Shown: piece by piece, positions 63,811-64,000 of the stretch
Numbering within the stretch: the stretch's first letter is position 1
Layout: the number at the start of each line of letters is the position of its first letter
Assembly: GCA_963700475.1 (NCBI GenBank)
Contig: CAVOXR010000009.1
Span: forward strand, 558,001-622,000
Length of the DNA: 64,000 nucleotides
Source of the DNA: Prado023 sp963700475
GTDB taxonomy: Bacteria; Actinomycetota; Actinomycetes; S36-B12; CAIYMF01
Reading direction: 5' to 3'
Made by a program: the position numbers and the translations under genes
The notes under the pieces: generated by a model
Told to the model about the DNA's origin: nothing
What the model saw: only the letters and a program-made list of their open reading frames with translations
Database searches by the model: none

Positions 63811-64000
63811 TCAGACGGTTTGCTGGAAGGCGTCGAGGACCGATTGCGCGGTGTTCGACGGGTAGACCCGGACCTCGGTCATCTGGCCGCCGTAGCCGGC
63901 GTCGCCCCCGTTGTTCAGGTAGGCGTAGTTGCGGTCGTAGAGGCGGTATGCCTGGTAGGGCCCAACTGGATCCGCGGACGGCATCCTCACCACCACGTCG
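63811..64000 (-). CDS. C-terminal end of an unidentified protein (5' part outside window)
   Basis: The last 62 codons of a frame that enters from the right edge. It contains YQAYRLYDRNYAYLNNGGD and MTEVRVYPSNTAQSVLDAFQ, resembling the closing strands of a LamG/jelly-roll type domain, but too little is visible to name it. It ends 16 nt before the oxidase-like gene and is probably in the same operon. Confidence 0.6.
   Translation of the reverse strand, partial: DVVVRMPSADPVGPYQAYRLYDRNYAYLNNGGDAGYGGQMTEVRVYPSNTAQSVLDAFQQTV

Overview
The window is high-GC DNA with dense genes, GTG and TTG starts, Ku/LigD end joining, a branched-chain/pyruvate-type E1-E2 operon, an Rv3032-like glycosyltransferase, an Eis-like acetyltransferase and SipW-type secreted proteins. 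This points to an actinomycete (Actinomycetota); I do not assign a genus. No rRNA, tRNA, CRISPR array, transposase or phage gene was seen.

Layout. (1) 0-10.6 kb: the tail of a BTAD/SARP-type regulator faces a secreted-oxidase block. That block holds a 1687-aa animal-type haem peroxidase with RTX repeats, a frameshifted paralogue of its C-terminal half, and an operon of multicopper oxidase, small membrane protein and signal peptidase I. Three promoters here carry the same device: three heptamers (GCGTCAT-like) at exact 11-bp periodicity, a -10 element in phase with them, and about 80-85 nt of leader. This looks like a SARP-controlled secreted-oxidase regulon and is the most striking signal in the window. 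(2) 10.8-18 kb: GT4 glycosyltransferase, a CPBP protease fused to DUF3467, a 2-oxo-acid dehydrogenase E1a-E1b-E2 operon, and an acyltransferase. (3) 18-34 kb: a TDT/SLAC1 transporter, SbcCD nuclease, winged-helix protein, split LigD with divergent Ku, a glycoside-hydrolase-like protein, and a 5-oxoprolinase set with PxpA fused to PxpB. (4) 34-43 kb: three cyclic-di-GMP enzymes around a decayed SipW-type gene and a beta-helix surface protein. (5) 43-53.4 kb: a VanY-like secreted protein, an SDR, YaaA, a TetR-ACT-GNAT fusion beside an acyl-CoA synthetase, an Eis-like acetyltransferase, and an HSL-type hydrolase. (6) 53.4-54.2 kb: a 0.77-kb non-coding stretch with paired hairpins and a DnaA box. 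(7) 54-64 kb: a bifunctional penicillin-binding protein, then a leftward operon of two cupredoxin-fold secreted proteins, a small exported protein and CopC-CopD.

Several genes are interrupted by what looks like one single-base indel (near 7403, 19941, 25483, 39650, 51136), and the SipW-type gene at 38.7 kb by many. Whether these are true pseudogenes or consensus errors cannot be told from the sequence alone. They are annotated as frameshifted, with the joined product described.

Residue numbers and domain borders are read by eye and are approximate.
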